Of a stretch of DNA of 8,401 nt, positions 1 to 6,783 are shown piece after piece (position 1 is the stretch's first letter; each line of letters begins with the position of its first letter). The notes under the pieces are model-generated. The model was given only the letters and a program-made list of their open reading frames with translations. It was not told the DNA's origin and did no database searches. A program made the position numbers and the translations under genes. Source of the stretch: Acidobacteriota bacterium (GTDB lineage: Bacteria > Acidobacteriota > UBA890); NCBI GenBank assembly GCA_002722645.1, contig PBML01000008.1, forward strand, positions 8,276-16,676. The letters are read 5' to 3'.

Positions 1-722
1 GCCAGCTGAAGGAGTTCGTCGGTGCCTTCTTGTTCGCCAAGCCCAGTGATGACTTCCTGAAGCCCTGCGGTTGCCTCTGGAATTGCCATCCGGTGTAAGT
101 TCATGATGGCAGCGCGGCGGAGACTGTCGTCTAGGTTAGTGCTGAGGGCAAGTTCCACGAGCGGTGCTACCGCCGATGCATCGCCGATACCACCTAGCGT
201 GTCGATGGCAGTCTTGCTCACCATTCCGTCATTTTCTCGTGCCGTATCGGCGATCGCAGGGACTGCGTTAACGCTAGCCGTCTTCTCGAGCTCCACTAAT
301 GCCGTAATCTGAGCATCGCGGTTACCGGATCGGAGCGCCTCAATGAAAGCTCCTTCTGCTTCGGTTTCGCCAATGAGGCTGAGGGCACCGACAGCGCGGT
401 TTCGAGTGTCGGTGTCGTTATTACTTAACGCCGCGGTTAGTGCCGGCACAGCCTGAGGGTCACCGATACGGCCCAATATCAGTGCTGCCCAGGCATTTAC
501 CTTCGTTGACTCGTCGTTTGAAAGATACTCAATAAGGGCGGGAACCGATTCAGGGACCTCGATGACATCTCGGTTTTGAATATACGTTCGATCTGATAGG
601 GGGTCGTCGAGACGAACTTGATCCATCAAGGTATTCAAGGGGCCGCCACTGCCACCAGCGCATCCGACCGTGAACATAGAAAGGACAGCAAGAGTTGTGA
701 AAATAGGAATGTGGCGCGACAT
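1..722 (-). CDS. HEAT-repeat lipoprotein (partial, C-terminus beyond left edge)
   Basis: An open frame runs from ATG at 722 leftward to the window edge without a stop, giving 240 complete codons; the C-terminus is missing. The N-terminus is a signal peptide with a hydrophobic stretch (residues 5-19) ending in TVGC, a slightly atypical lipobox, so Cys21 is the likely lipidated residue, followed by a Gly/Ser-rich linker. From about residue 57 the chain is made of roughly 30-residue helical-pair units with the HEAT/PBS-lyase pattern (for example VPALIEYLSNDESTKVNAWA, then LGRIGDPQAVPAL, then LGGIGDASAVAPL), about five or six units in view. HEAT solenoids are protein-binding scaffolds; no catalytic residues are evident. 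The start is well supported by a strong TAAGGAGG site seven bases upstream. It lies 47 bases downstream of the NTF2-like lipoprotein gene on the same strand and is probably cotranscribed with it. The partner and role are unknown. Confidence 0.88.
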   Translation of the reverse strand, partial: MSRHIPIFTTLAVLSMFTVGCAGGSGGPLNTLMDQVRLDDPLSDRTYIQNRDVIEVPESVPALIEYLSNDESTKVNAWAALILGRIGDPQAVPALTAALSNNDTDTRNRAVGALSLIGETEAEGAFIEALRSGNRDAQITALVELEKTASVNAVPAIADTARENDGMVSKTAIDTLGGIGDASAVAPLVELALSTNLDDSLRRAAIMNLHRMAIPEATAGLQEVITGLGEQEGTDELLQL

Positions 723-729
723 GGTGGCT

Positions 730-737
730 CCTCCTTA
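730..737 (-). promoter_or_regulatory. Strong Shine-Dalgarno site of the HEAT-repeat gene
   Basis: Read on the minus strand, these bases are TAAGGAGG, an exact match to the complement of the 3' end of typical bacterial 16S rRNA, with seven bases between it and the ATG at 722. It fixes the start of the HEAT-repeat lipoprotein. It is the only clear Shine-Dalgarno site before any start codon in this window. Confidence 0.85.
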
Positions 738-769
738 CAGGTCTTTCGTCGGGAAGCAGCTCGGTAGGT

Positions 770-1249
770 TCAGTATTTCTCCGTCAGCCGCTGTATCACG
801 AAGGTAACGAGACGATCGAGAGAGGCTCCCGAAACACGCCAGCCGTCGTCGGTATTGCGCAAATGTACAGCGGTAGTTTCGCTGACCCCGTCCGGAGAGA
901 TCTTGGTCACGGCAACTTTCGCCATATTGCCATCGATCTCGGCCGGGGTAGCGTCGTATTGGAAATCGGCGGGCCGAGTTTCCCGAAATAATCCCCATAG
1001 TAACGTCTCGATTGAGTCCTCAAGGAACGTTTCCCTACCGCTACTTTCTATTACGAGTATCTGCTCCTCAACCCTACTGGTGAGCCTTGGGGTGTCAAGC
1101 AGCGTGACGGCGGTATCGGGATCACCGCTGCTGACGGCACGTATGTATCGGATTGCGACGACTTCGGGCTCGCCTGATGGCGCACAGGCTGCGACGCCGA
1201 GCAATGTGCAAACTATCACGGGCGCCACGCCCCTCGGAAAGATCATCAT
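770..1249 (-). CDS. Small NTF2-like (DUF4878-type) lipoprotein
   Basis: The gene encodes 159 residues from the first ATG of an ATG-ATG pair at 1249. The N-terminus is a short signal peptide with a hydrophobic core (about residues 8-20) and a good lipobox, GVAAC, making Cys22 the likely lipid anchor. The mature part begins with a helix pattern typical of NTF2-like exported proteins (VVAIRYIRAVSSGDPDTAVTLL) and ends with strands containing a TAVHLRNTDDGWRVSG segment, the 'x-D-G-W-[RK]-V' strand common in DUF4878 and related folds. This assignment is by pattern only; no enzymatic residues are known for the group. An in-frame TTG at 1393 would add 48 residues overlapping the upstream gene, but that extension places the real signal peptide internally, so it is rejected. 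No Shine-Dalgarno sequence is evident. It lies 91 bases after the amidohydrolase-like gene and 47 before the HEAT-repeat gene, consistent with one operon. Confidence 0.78.
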   Translation of the reverse strand: MMIFPRGVAPVIVCTLLGVAACAPSGEPEVVAIRYIRAVSSGDPDTAVTLLDTPRLTSRVEEQILVIESSGRETFLEDSIETLLWGLFRETRPADFQYDATPAEIDGNMAKVAVTKISPDGVSETTAVHLRNTDDGWRVSGASLDRLVTFVIQRLTEKY

Positions 1250-1340
1250 CAGTACACGTCGATCGGGGCAAGAACATCGAATACTCAGGATACCACGGAG
1301 CCCCTTAACCTTCGTTGTTCTCAGCGATAACGCACAAGGC

Positions 1341-2981
1341 TCATGGGCGCAGGCTGACAAGAGCACGACTGTAGGCAACGCGTCCAGCAACAATCGTTAG
1401 CATTGCCTCTGCGCGGCGTAGTGCCCCTGGGTCATCTGCCATTGGATCTTCACTCCACACTACAAGGTCCGCAGAACTTCCAGAAACAAGCTCGGCCGTA
1501 CCATCGCGTGGGTTACGAATTAGAGCCCGAACAAGCCGGGTCTGCGGAACTGTTTGCGATGTATTCCAGCCGCCAGCAGGGTAACCACTGACGTCTTGTC
1601 GAGTTAATGCTGTTGCTATCGTTGCCAACGGACGTAATTCATAGGTTGGGGCGTCAGACGCAAAACTTAGCAACGCTCCAGCGGTGACTAGGTCACTCCA
1701 GGCATGTGCGCGAGCCGCACGTTCGGTTCCGAGAATCTCATCTAAGTGGTAAATGTCATTCGAAAAGCGCGCTGCAGCAATTGCAACGTTCAGCCCCGCC
1801 GCTCGAGCGGCACCTTCTTCTTTGGGAAGAAGATCAAACCCAATGATCATTCCACCAGCGATACCACTTTTGGCGATGGTATCGAGGGCTATCTTGATGG
1901 CGCGGTCTCCTGATGCGTGTATGTGCAGAGGCAACCTGGCCTTATTGCTCGCAGCGATCGCTGCGGAGACGGCAGCGGCATTGGTTGGACCTCCGGCCGT
2001 TGTCTGGCCCTCGTAGGGAGTGGTAAGAGCTGCGAGCTTCGAAGCCAGGGGGCCGTCGAGTCGCAGGCCAACAGCCGTGACGCTAATCAAGGCGCTTTCT
2101 TGAACTTGCCGCTCAAGATTACTTCCTGGATACGCTAAAGCCGCTCGCGGCGTCTGGCGGATGTCGACACGCAAGGGCAGGAGACCGCGATATTCAAGCT
2201 CAAGAAGGGCTTCAACGGTTGTTGAGTCGACCGGCGGGGTTCCAGCCCGGGTGATTCCGCGACTCGCAGCATGCCGGACTCCCTCTCCGAGCCATATGGC
2301 ACGTTCCGTGGCATCTCCGGCAAGTACCTTCGCTACGGCCTCCAAGTCAGATCCGGTGACAATACCGTTGGTTTGGTTGTCAGCCATGAGAATCATGGTG
2401 TGCGGGTCCACCGCGTTCATTACGCTGGGTAGAGACGCAATCCCGAGGCTGTTCAGCCATGCTGTCTGCCTATTGCGGTGCACTAGTAAAATGGGCCGCT
2501 CAGTAGTCACTGCATCGAGTGCACTATGGTCGGGAAGCATCGGCGTAGGCCAATCGTTCTCGTCCCATCCCCAACCAATGATCCACTCGCTGGTGGTATT
2601 CGTTCCAGCCGCGTTGCGAACCATCGCTTGTACTTCTTCAATGGTTGATGCGAGGCGGACGTCGAGCGAAGCTGAACTCCAGCGACCCAATGCCTCTAAG
2701 TCTATCCACGCGTCGTACGTTCCGGCTAGCACGCTGCTGCCTTCGAGGTTCATCTGTTGAGTGTACGGGCCAGCAAGCTGAAGAATCTCGTCGTTACTGC
2801 CGACCGCGACGACTCTATCGCCGCGAATTGCCAAAGCTGGTAACGAGTCGTTGGAATCTCCAAGTGGGTAGATAACCCCGCTGGTCAGAATAAGATCGGG
2901 ATCATTTGAAACCGGTGGCGCGCATGTCACAGAGGCAAGTATCCCCAACATCGTAATGGTCAGTGCACAAAACCTTTGCAT
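1341..2981 (-). CDS. Exported amidohydrolase-fold protein (YtcJ/NfdA type), probable pseudoenzyme
   Basis: This is a complete 546-residue frame, the usual length for the Amidohydro_3 family (N-substituted formamide deformylase/YtcJ). A signal peptide (residues 1-19) ends in SVTC, so it is probably a lipoprotein on Cys20, although the lipobox is imperfect. Family landmarks are easy to follow: an N-terminal beta part (LILTSGVIYPLG, then IRGDRVVAVGS), WIIGWGWDENDWP (133-145), LPLRVDIR (268-275), LDGPLASKLAAL (308-319), HIHASGDRAI (353-362), SDAPTYELRPLATIATALTR (442-461) and the C-terminal SADLVVWSEDP. Residues that should bind metal are mostly gone. The D-x-H-x-H motif reads DAWID (Trp92, Asp94), the Lys position after the barrel's middle strand is Gly305, the IEHA histidine is Gly381, and GHAAW reads RQTAW (Gln172). 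Only His355 and Asp443 remain. These alignments are from memory of the family. The intact frame argues for a retained non-hydrolytic role, such as binding. It is probably the first gene of a three-lipoprotein operon. Confidence 0.9.
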   Translation of the reverse strand: MQRFCALTITMLGILASVTCAPPVSNDPDLILTSGVIYPLGDSNDSLPALAIRGDRVVAVGSNDEILQLAGPYTQQMNLEGSSVLAGTYDAWIDLEALGRWSSASLDVRLASTIEEVQAMVRNAAGTNTTSEWIIGWGWDENDWPTPMLPDHSALDAVTTERPILLVHRNRQTAWLNSLGIASLPSVMNAVDPHTMILMADNQTNGIVTGSDLEAVAKVLAGDATERAIWLGEGVRHAASRGITRAGTPPVDSTTVEALLELEYRGLLPLRVDIRQTPRAALAYPGSNLERQVQESALISVTAVGLRLDGPLASKLAALTTPYEGQTTAGGPTNAAAVSAAIAASNKARLPLHIHASGDRAIKIALDTIAKSGIAGGMIIGFDLLPKEEGAARAAGLNVAIAAARFSNDIYHLDEILGTERAARAHAWSDLVTAGALLSFASDAPTYELRPLATIATALTRQDVSGYPAGGWNTSQTVPQTRLVRALIRNPRDGTAELVSGSSADLVVWSEDPMADDPGALRRAEAMLTIVAGRVAYSRALVSLRP

Positions 2982-2987
2982 GGCGGG

Positions 2988-2996
2988 AGTGTAGCA
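2988..2996 (-). promoter_or_regulatory. Extended -10 promoter element for the amidohydrolase-like gene
   Basis: On the minus strand these bases read TGCTACACT, an extended -10 (TGnTAnnnT). Six bases separate it from the ATG at 2981, so transcription starting at the usual distance would begin at the A of the start codon. I see no good -35 hexamer at 16-19 bases upstream, which extended -10 promoters tolerate. No Shine-Dalgarno sequence precedes the ATG, which fits a leaderless message. This is inferred from spacing only. Confidence 0.45.
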
Positions 2997-3023
2997 GGGG
3001 CAAAGATATGGTTGTCTGCTTGA

Positions 3024-3052
3024 TTGACAGTGCGTCGTGCCATCACTACTTT
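3024..3052 (+). promoter_or_regulatory. Sigma70-type promoter for the transglutaminase-like gene
   Basis: A perfect -35 hexamer TTGACA (3024-3029) is followed after exactly 17 bases by TACTTT (3047-3052), which keeps the most conserved -10 positions (T1, A2, T6). Seven bases (CTCTTTT) then separate it from the A at 3060, the first base of the ATG. A transcript starting there would have no 5' leader. The TTG that begins the longest open frame is part of the -35 element, so the element also argues against that start codon. Confidence 0.6.
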
Positions 3053-3059
3053 CTCTTTT

Positions 3060-5273
3060 ATGCTTCGCATATACACTGTCGTGGCTGGCTTACTGGTCGC
3101 CCTTGCCTTGTTGCCGGCATCCGGCACAGCTCAGTTGTGGGATCCGTCGTCGGTGACAGCCCAAGAAATTGAGGGCGTCGCCACAAATTGGAACTTGGCG
3201 AGACCGGTACACTTCGACGAGTTGCGCACCTTACGCGCGTTCTTTGAACGCGTCGACGTGAGTGGTGTCGCGAAAGATCTTGCTCCACCGATGGTGGATA
3301 AGGAATACAGCATTGCCGGTGCTGCTGCCCGCCTGCCTCCCGAGTGGGAGGCGCCGTTTCTATTCGTCCAGGGGGCAATTGGATATGTACCCTACGACGG
3401 GAGTGTTCGGGGAGCGCGTGGAACACTCGAATCAGGGAGTGGCAACGCGATTGATCAAGCGCTTCTGCTAGCGGCCCTGCTAGAGGCACGTGGAGGAGAG
3501 ACTCGTTTAGTGCGCGGCCGGTTGACGTGGTCGCAAACAGCACGACTAATGATGGGGACCAGTACGCCGAAGGCTCCTGAAGCTGGTGACCCATGGCCCC
3601 GTTGGTTGGAAGGTGCTGCCGATCACTGGTGGGTCCAAGCACGACACAATGGAGAGTGGGTCGATCTTGATCCGTCGTTTGTTGATACTGTTGCTGGAGA
3701 GTACCTGGTCGCGCCATCTGAATGGCATGGTCAACTGCCGTCAGAACTAGAAACCAGTGTTCGGCTTGAGTTGCGCCATGGGGACCTCATAGTCACGGAA
3801 GTCAACTTGTCGGCGGCGAGGGTTGTCGGTGAAACGGTACTGCTCGGATTCACGCCCCGATCAAGAGACGCCGTAAAGCTATGGGAACTCTCAGAAACAC
3901 TGGTGACCAGGCAACTTCAGGAGCTGAAACACATTGGTCTAAGGCTCGGATTATTGCCGCAGCCACCCCGCACTCCTGACGCGTCGAATCGGCTGGCCGT
4001 ACCTGGGCCGATAGAGGTAGTTTCCAGGCCGTTGGGACCACTTCTTGTTTCCGAGCCTGCTAGCGACGAGCCCTCGACACCGCCACGTTCTAATCGTCCG
4101 GCGGCTTTTCAACGAATCTTTCTAGACCCAGAATCTGGTCCCTGGATATCTCGATTTGAGGTACCTGGACAGGTCCTCGAGGCTGGTCCCTTCGAGGAGG
4201 CAGGTCTTGATTCACTCTCGATTCGGATCACCGTTTCGGCGCCACTGGTACCGGCACAGGTCATGGAAGTGCCTTGGGGGGGTGGTTCGGAAGGGAGCTT
4301 GGCATTAGTGATCGGGGCCGGTCGAGTTTCGGATGGGCGCCTCGCGGCCGGAGGCAAACTCCTTTATGCGGAACTTAACCGCTTAGCTGGGTTGGAGCAG
4401 ACAGCTCGGAGTAGCATGCTGCCGCCGATTTCTTACTTCGATGCCGTTGAAACCCTCGATGCGGCAGCCCGTAGTGGCTGGGATGTATTCAAACAGCAAG
4501 TCCCGGGGGCGCTGGCCTGGGCTTTATTGCACAGTATGGATCGTGTTTCTGAGCAAAGCCCAGCCGCGCGCGTTGTGCGTCAAGGGCTACGGCTGGCGGC
4601 GGTGCGCTGGCGGCCCCCTGGGGATACGTATCCCGGTTCACTTGAGGTAATCGTAAACGATCCGGTGACAATTGGTCAGCTGAGCGGATTAGCTTCTGCC
4701 CCGGCTCTTCGAGCTGCCAATGGGCTCGTGCAGTCAGCAGTGTTAAGCCAGATGCTCAACCGCTTGGTCGAAAGAGCGCCGGAAACGGCATTTGACGTGA
4801 CACTCCGCGCCATTGGGATGGGGCGAGGCCTTGCCGTTTTTGCTGCCGAGAACGAGCTGCCGACTACTTGGCCCGCTGCAGTGCGGGCCGAAGCAACTCT
4901 GGGACTGCGGGCCGGCTACAGGGTGATGGCTCCGCGAAGGTTTACAGATGACCATTCGGGATGGTGGCATGTTGGCGTTGTCGATGGGGAAATGGTGGGT
5001 TGGGTTCCGGGTGTTCAGAAGGCGCTTCAGGGCCGTGTGAAGGTTGGTTCAGTTGGTCGACTCATTAACCTTGAAAGGCTTCTGGCATCGTTAGCGTCGC
5101 TACATCGAGCGACACGATGGTTAATTGATCTCTCAGGCAGAGGGCCCATGGCGCTAGCATCGGTTCCATCGGCAGCTTGTGGATCGGCGGCGGTCGCTGC
5201 CGACGTGTTGGCGACAACCCTGACGTCACCCTTCCCATACCCCGACGTGCTATCCCTTTGTGGTCCCCGCTAA
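3060..5273 (+). CDS. Secreted transglutaminase-like domain protein with Cys-to-Ala change
   Basis: The gene encodes 737 residues from ATG 3060. The frame stays open to a TTG at 3024, but that TTG lies in a promoter -35 box, and the ATG gives a clean signal peptide (MLR, a hydrophobic core at 4-20, predicted cleavage after Ala24). Residues about 85-210 form a transglutaminase-like core: the approach segment FVQGAIGYVPYDGSVRGARG, the helix segment GNAIDQALLLAALLEARGG, then DHWWVQARHNGEWVDLDPSF. The His (189) and Asp (204) of the triad are present, but the residue where the nucleophilic Cys normally sits is Ala130. From memory, a group of large exported bacterial proteins carries this GN-x-x-DQA version, so it is probably a lineage trait. 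It is unlikely to be a cysteine protease or crosslinking enzyme. A Pro-rich linker (about 299-350) leads to a C-terminal half I do not recognise. It is divergent from the amidohydrolase-like gene and overlaps the convergent peptidase gene by 24 bases. Confidence 0.87.
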   Translation: MLRIYTVVAGLLVALALLPASGTAQLWDPSSVTAQEIEGVATNWNLARPVHFDELRTLRAFFERVDVSGVAKDLAPPMVDKEYSIAGAAARLPPEWEAPFLFVQGAIGYVPYDGSVRGARGTLESGSGNAIDQALLLAALLEARGGETRLVRGRLTWSQTARLMMGTSTPKAPEAGDPWPRWLEGAADHWWVQARHNGEWVDLDPSFVDTVAGEYLVAPSEWHGQLPSELETSVRLELRHGDLIVTEVNLSAARVVGETVLLGFTPRSRDAVKLWELSETLVTRQLQELKHIGLRLGLLPQPPRTPDASNRLAVPGPIEVVSRPLGPLLVSEPASDEPSTPPRSNRPAAFQRIFLDPESGPWISRFEVPGQVLEAGPFEEAGLDSLSIRITVSAPLVPAQVMEVPWGGGSEGSLALVIGAGRVSDGRLAAGGKLLYAELNRLAGLEQTARSSMLPPISYFDAVETLDAAARSGWDVFKQQVPGALAWALLHSMDRVSEQSPAARVVRQGLRLAAVRWRPPGDTYPGSLEVIVNDPVTIGQLSGLASAPALRAANGLVQSAVLSQMLNRLVERAPETAFDVTLRAIGMGRGLAVFAAENELPTTWPAAVRAEATLGLRAGYRVMAPRRFTDDHSGWWHVGVVDGEMVGWVPGVQKALQGRVKVGSVGRLINLERLLASLASLHRATRWLIDLSGRGPMALASVPSAACGSAAVAADVLATTLTSPFPYPDVLSLCGPR
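5169..5203. repeat. Inverted repeat near the 3' end of the transglutaminase-like gene
   Basis: TCGGCAGC (5169-5176) and its perfect reverse complement GCTGCCGA (5196-5203) flank a 19-base loop. It lies inside coding sequence 68 bases before the stop of the plus-strand gene and just beyond the stop of the convergent peptidase gene, on that gene's downstream side. No T-run follows on either strand, so it is not a classical terminator. It could weakly halt transcripts leaving the peptidase gene, or be chance. Confidence 0.3.
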
Positions 5274-6617
5274 TCGAGGCGACAGGTTCGAGAGTTCTAC
5301 GCAGATTGCGGCTGTCGTTCGAACGCCGCGGTGTAACGCCTCCAACGGGATGCGCTCGTTCGGGGCATGGTGGTGCATGTCAGCGGGAGCGTACGGTACC
5401 AAGAGACTCGGGACACTGAGGGTTCGAGTAAATACATAGTCCGGAGTAGTTCCCCCAAGTCGGGGTTGTAGCAAGGGGCTGTGGCCCCATGACGCTTCGA
5501 TGGCCCGTTGGACTGGGACGGCCAACGGGGTGTCAATGGGGGTCCACGACGGGGGTACGGCTGCTAGGAGGGATGCTTCAACGCCGCGCTGTTCGAGGAA
5601 TCGCCGAAGTGAGGCATAGACCTTGTGGGGATCCTGATTAACAACGAGACGTACGTCAATCTTGGCACGAGCATGACGCGGTATCACGGTCTTGACACCC
5701 GGTCCACTGTAGCCGCTAGCAAGACCGGCAATGTTGAGGTTGGGTTCAAACATTAGGCGGGTCCAAGGTGGAGGCAAGGTTCCATCGACGGAAGCTTCTT
5801 CCTCAGTCCAGTTTGGATATGGAAGTTGCGCCGCGAGGCTACCTTCGGTGAAAGTTGGGCGTACGATGTCGTCGTAGAAACCGGGAATGGCGACTGAGCC
5901 GTCTTTGTTCCACATTGAGGCGAGGGCGCTCACGAGTTCATGAGTTGGCGCCGGCACGATTCCACCGCTGCTCCCTGAGTGCAGGTCCTGCGGAGCGCCA
6001 CTGATAGTTGCATCCAGAAACAGCAATCCACGCACTCCGAAAATGATTAGGGGATGTCCATCGGCATGGTATGGCCCATCGGCGGTAATCACGACATCAC
6101 AAGACAACCGGCCCGCATTGGTCGTTACGAGGTCCTCAAGATGGGGGCTGCCGATCTCTTCCTCACCTTCGATTAGCAGTTTTACGCCGACTGGACAGCC
6201 CACGGTTTCTTTGAGCGCCTTTACGGCGGCGATATGACAGATGAACTGGCCTTTGTTGTCGCCAGCGCCGCGCCCAAACAGGGCATCATCGCGAATCGTG
6301 GGCTTGAATGGTGGAGTTACCCAGGCTTCCAGGGGCTCCACTGGTTGTACATCGTAGTGCCCATAGAACAACACAGTCGGACTGTTGTCTGGGGCCGTGA
6401 TCTCCGCGAAGAGCGCGGGCGCCCCTGGACCTTCCCAGACCTCAACGCTAAAGCCAGCGTCTTTGCAGAATTCGGCGGTTACAGCGGCGGCGGTCCGGCA
6501 AGCTTCAGTGTGGCCAGCGATACTGGGTATCTCGACTAGTCTTGCAAGGTTCTCCACAACTTGTTTCTGGAGGCTCTCGACTCTGCAAAAAACTGACTTG
6601 AGATCGTCTTGGTTCAT
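5250..6617 (-). CDS. M20 family metallopeptidase (dipeptidase, CNDP/ArgE-like)
   Basis: This is a complete 455-residue protein of typical M20 dipeptidase length, without a signal peptide, so it probably acts in the cytosol. The full active site is visible: LFYGHYDVQP (His87 metal ligand, Asp89), GRGAGDNKG (Asp120 bridging two metals), EGEEEIGSPHL (Glu153 general base, Glu154 metal), ITADGPY (Asp180 metal), DLHSGSSGG in the dimerisation lid domain (His213 reaches the partner site), RLGGTTPD near 386-393, and HHHAPNERIPLEAL (His417 metal ligand). These residue roles are carried over from carnosinase-type M20 enzymes. The expected reaction is two-metal (usually zinc or manganese) hydrolysis of dipeptides or N-acyl amino acids; the exact substrate cannot be read from sequence. 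The start at ATG 6617 puts the usual N-terminal helix directly in front of the catalytic domain; no Shine-Dalgarno site is evident. It stands alone on its strand, and its 3' end overlaps the convergent gene by 24 bases. Confidence 0.95.
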   Translation of the reverse strand: MNQDDLKSVFCRVESLQKQVVENLARLVEIPSIAGHTEACRTAAAVTAEFCKDAGFSVEVWEGPGAPALFAEITAPDNSPTVLFYGHYDVQPVEPLEAWVTPPFKPTIRDDALFGRGAGDNKGQFICHIAAVKALKETVGCPVGVKLLIEGEEEIGSPHLEDLVTTNAGRLSCDVVITADGPYHADGHPLIIFGVRGLLFLDATISGAPQDLHSGSSGGIVPAPTHELVSALASMWNKDGSVAIPGFYDDIVRPTFTEGSLAAQLPYPNWTEEEASVDGTLPPPWTRLMFEPNLNIAGLASGYSGPGVKTVIPRHARAKIDVRLVVNQDPHKVYASLRRFLEQRGVEASLLAAVPPSWTPIDTPLAVPVQRAIEASWGHSPLLQPRLGGTTPDYVFTRTLSVPSLLVPYAPADMHHHAPNERIPLEALHRGVRTTAAICVELSNLSPRLAGTTKG

Positions 6618-6783
6618 GATGCTGAGCTAATTAACACGACATCCAAGGGGCAACAAGTTGTTCGACGGTTAGAGAAAGTGATGGTAGACGACACTACAGA
6701 ATATTTGTTCCTTACTGTTGCGTTGTCTTCTCGATAGAATCATATGCAAACAGAGCATCAATGAGATTTGACCGAGAATCGCC
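6618..6783. other. Divergent intergenic region between the M20 and GWxTD genes
   Basis: These 166 bases separate two divergent starts and should hold both promoters. On the plus strand the best -10 candidate is TAGAAT at 6735-6740, but the hexamer 17 bases upstream (TTACTG, 6712-6717) is a poor -35. On the minus strand TTGTTG (6651-6656) lies 16 bases before TTAATT (6629-6634), also weak. No tRNA, riboswitch-like structure or small gene was recognised here. Confidence 0.5.
6735..6740 (+). promoter_or_regulatory. Possible -10 element for the GWxTD gene
   Basis: TAGAAT differs from the consensus TATAAT at one position and lies 43 bases before the ATG at 6784. No convincing -35 hexamer is found at 16-18 bases upstream, so support is only from the -10 match and its location in the divergent intergenic region. 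Confidence 0.3.

Noticed and set aside
1250..1393. TTG start giving a 48-residue N-terminal extension of the small lipoprotein, itself ending a hydrophobic stretch in SAC
   Set aside because: It overlaps the upstream gene and would leave the genuine GVAAC signal peptide in mid-protein; the apparent second lipobox is probably chance.
855..1400. Plus-strand open frame of 181 codons
   Set aside because: It is antisense to the NTF2-like lipoprotein, which has a convincing lipobox and family pattern; the plus-strand product is Ser/Thr-rich with no domain.
2161..2760. Long plus-strand open frame of 199 codons
   Set aside because: It is antisense to the amidohydrolase-like gene, has Ser/Arg-rich composition typical of a shadow frame, and has no recognisable motif.
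3024..3059. TTG start for the transglutaminase-like protein with an RR pair resembling a Tat motif
   Set aside because: The TTG is the first three bases of a consensus -35 element, and the ATG at 3060 already begins a standard signal peptide.
3058..3717. Minus-strand open frame of 219 codons
   Set aside because: It is antisense to the transglutaminase-like core, whose motifs are clear on the plus strand.
4276..4282. Seven-G run in the transglutaminase-like gene, with similar 7-base runs at 7267-7273 (G) and 7778-7784 (T) in the GWxTD gene
   Set aside because: They are short for phase variation, and all host frames are intact; no evidence of switching.
5096..5113. Small hairpin GTCGCT/AGCGAC with a six-base loop
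   Set aside because: A six-base stem inside coding sequence without a T-run is expected by chance.
6629..6656. TTGTTG-16-TTAATT as a promoter for the M20 gene
   Set aside because: Both hexamers match the consensus at only about half of the positions, so it was not listed as a feature.
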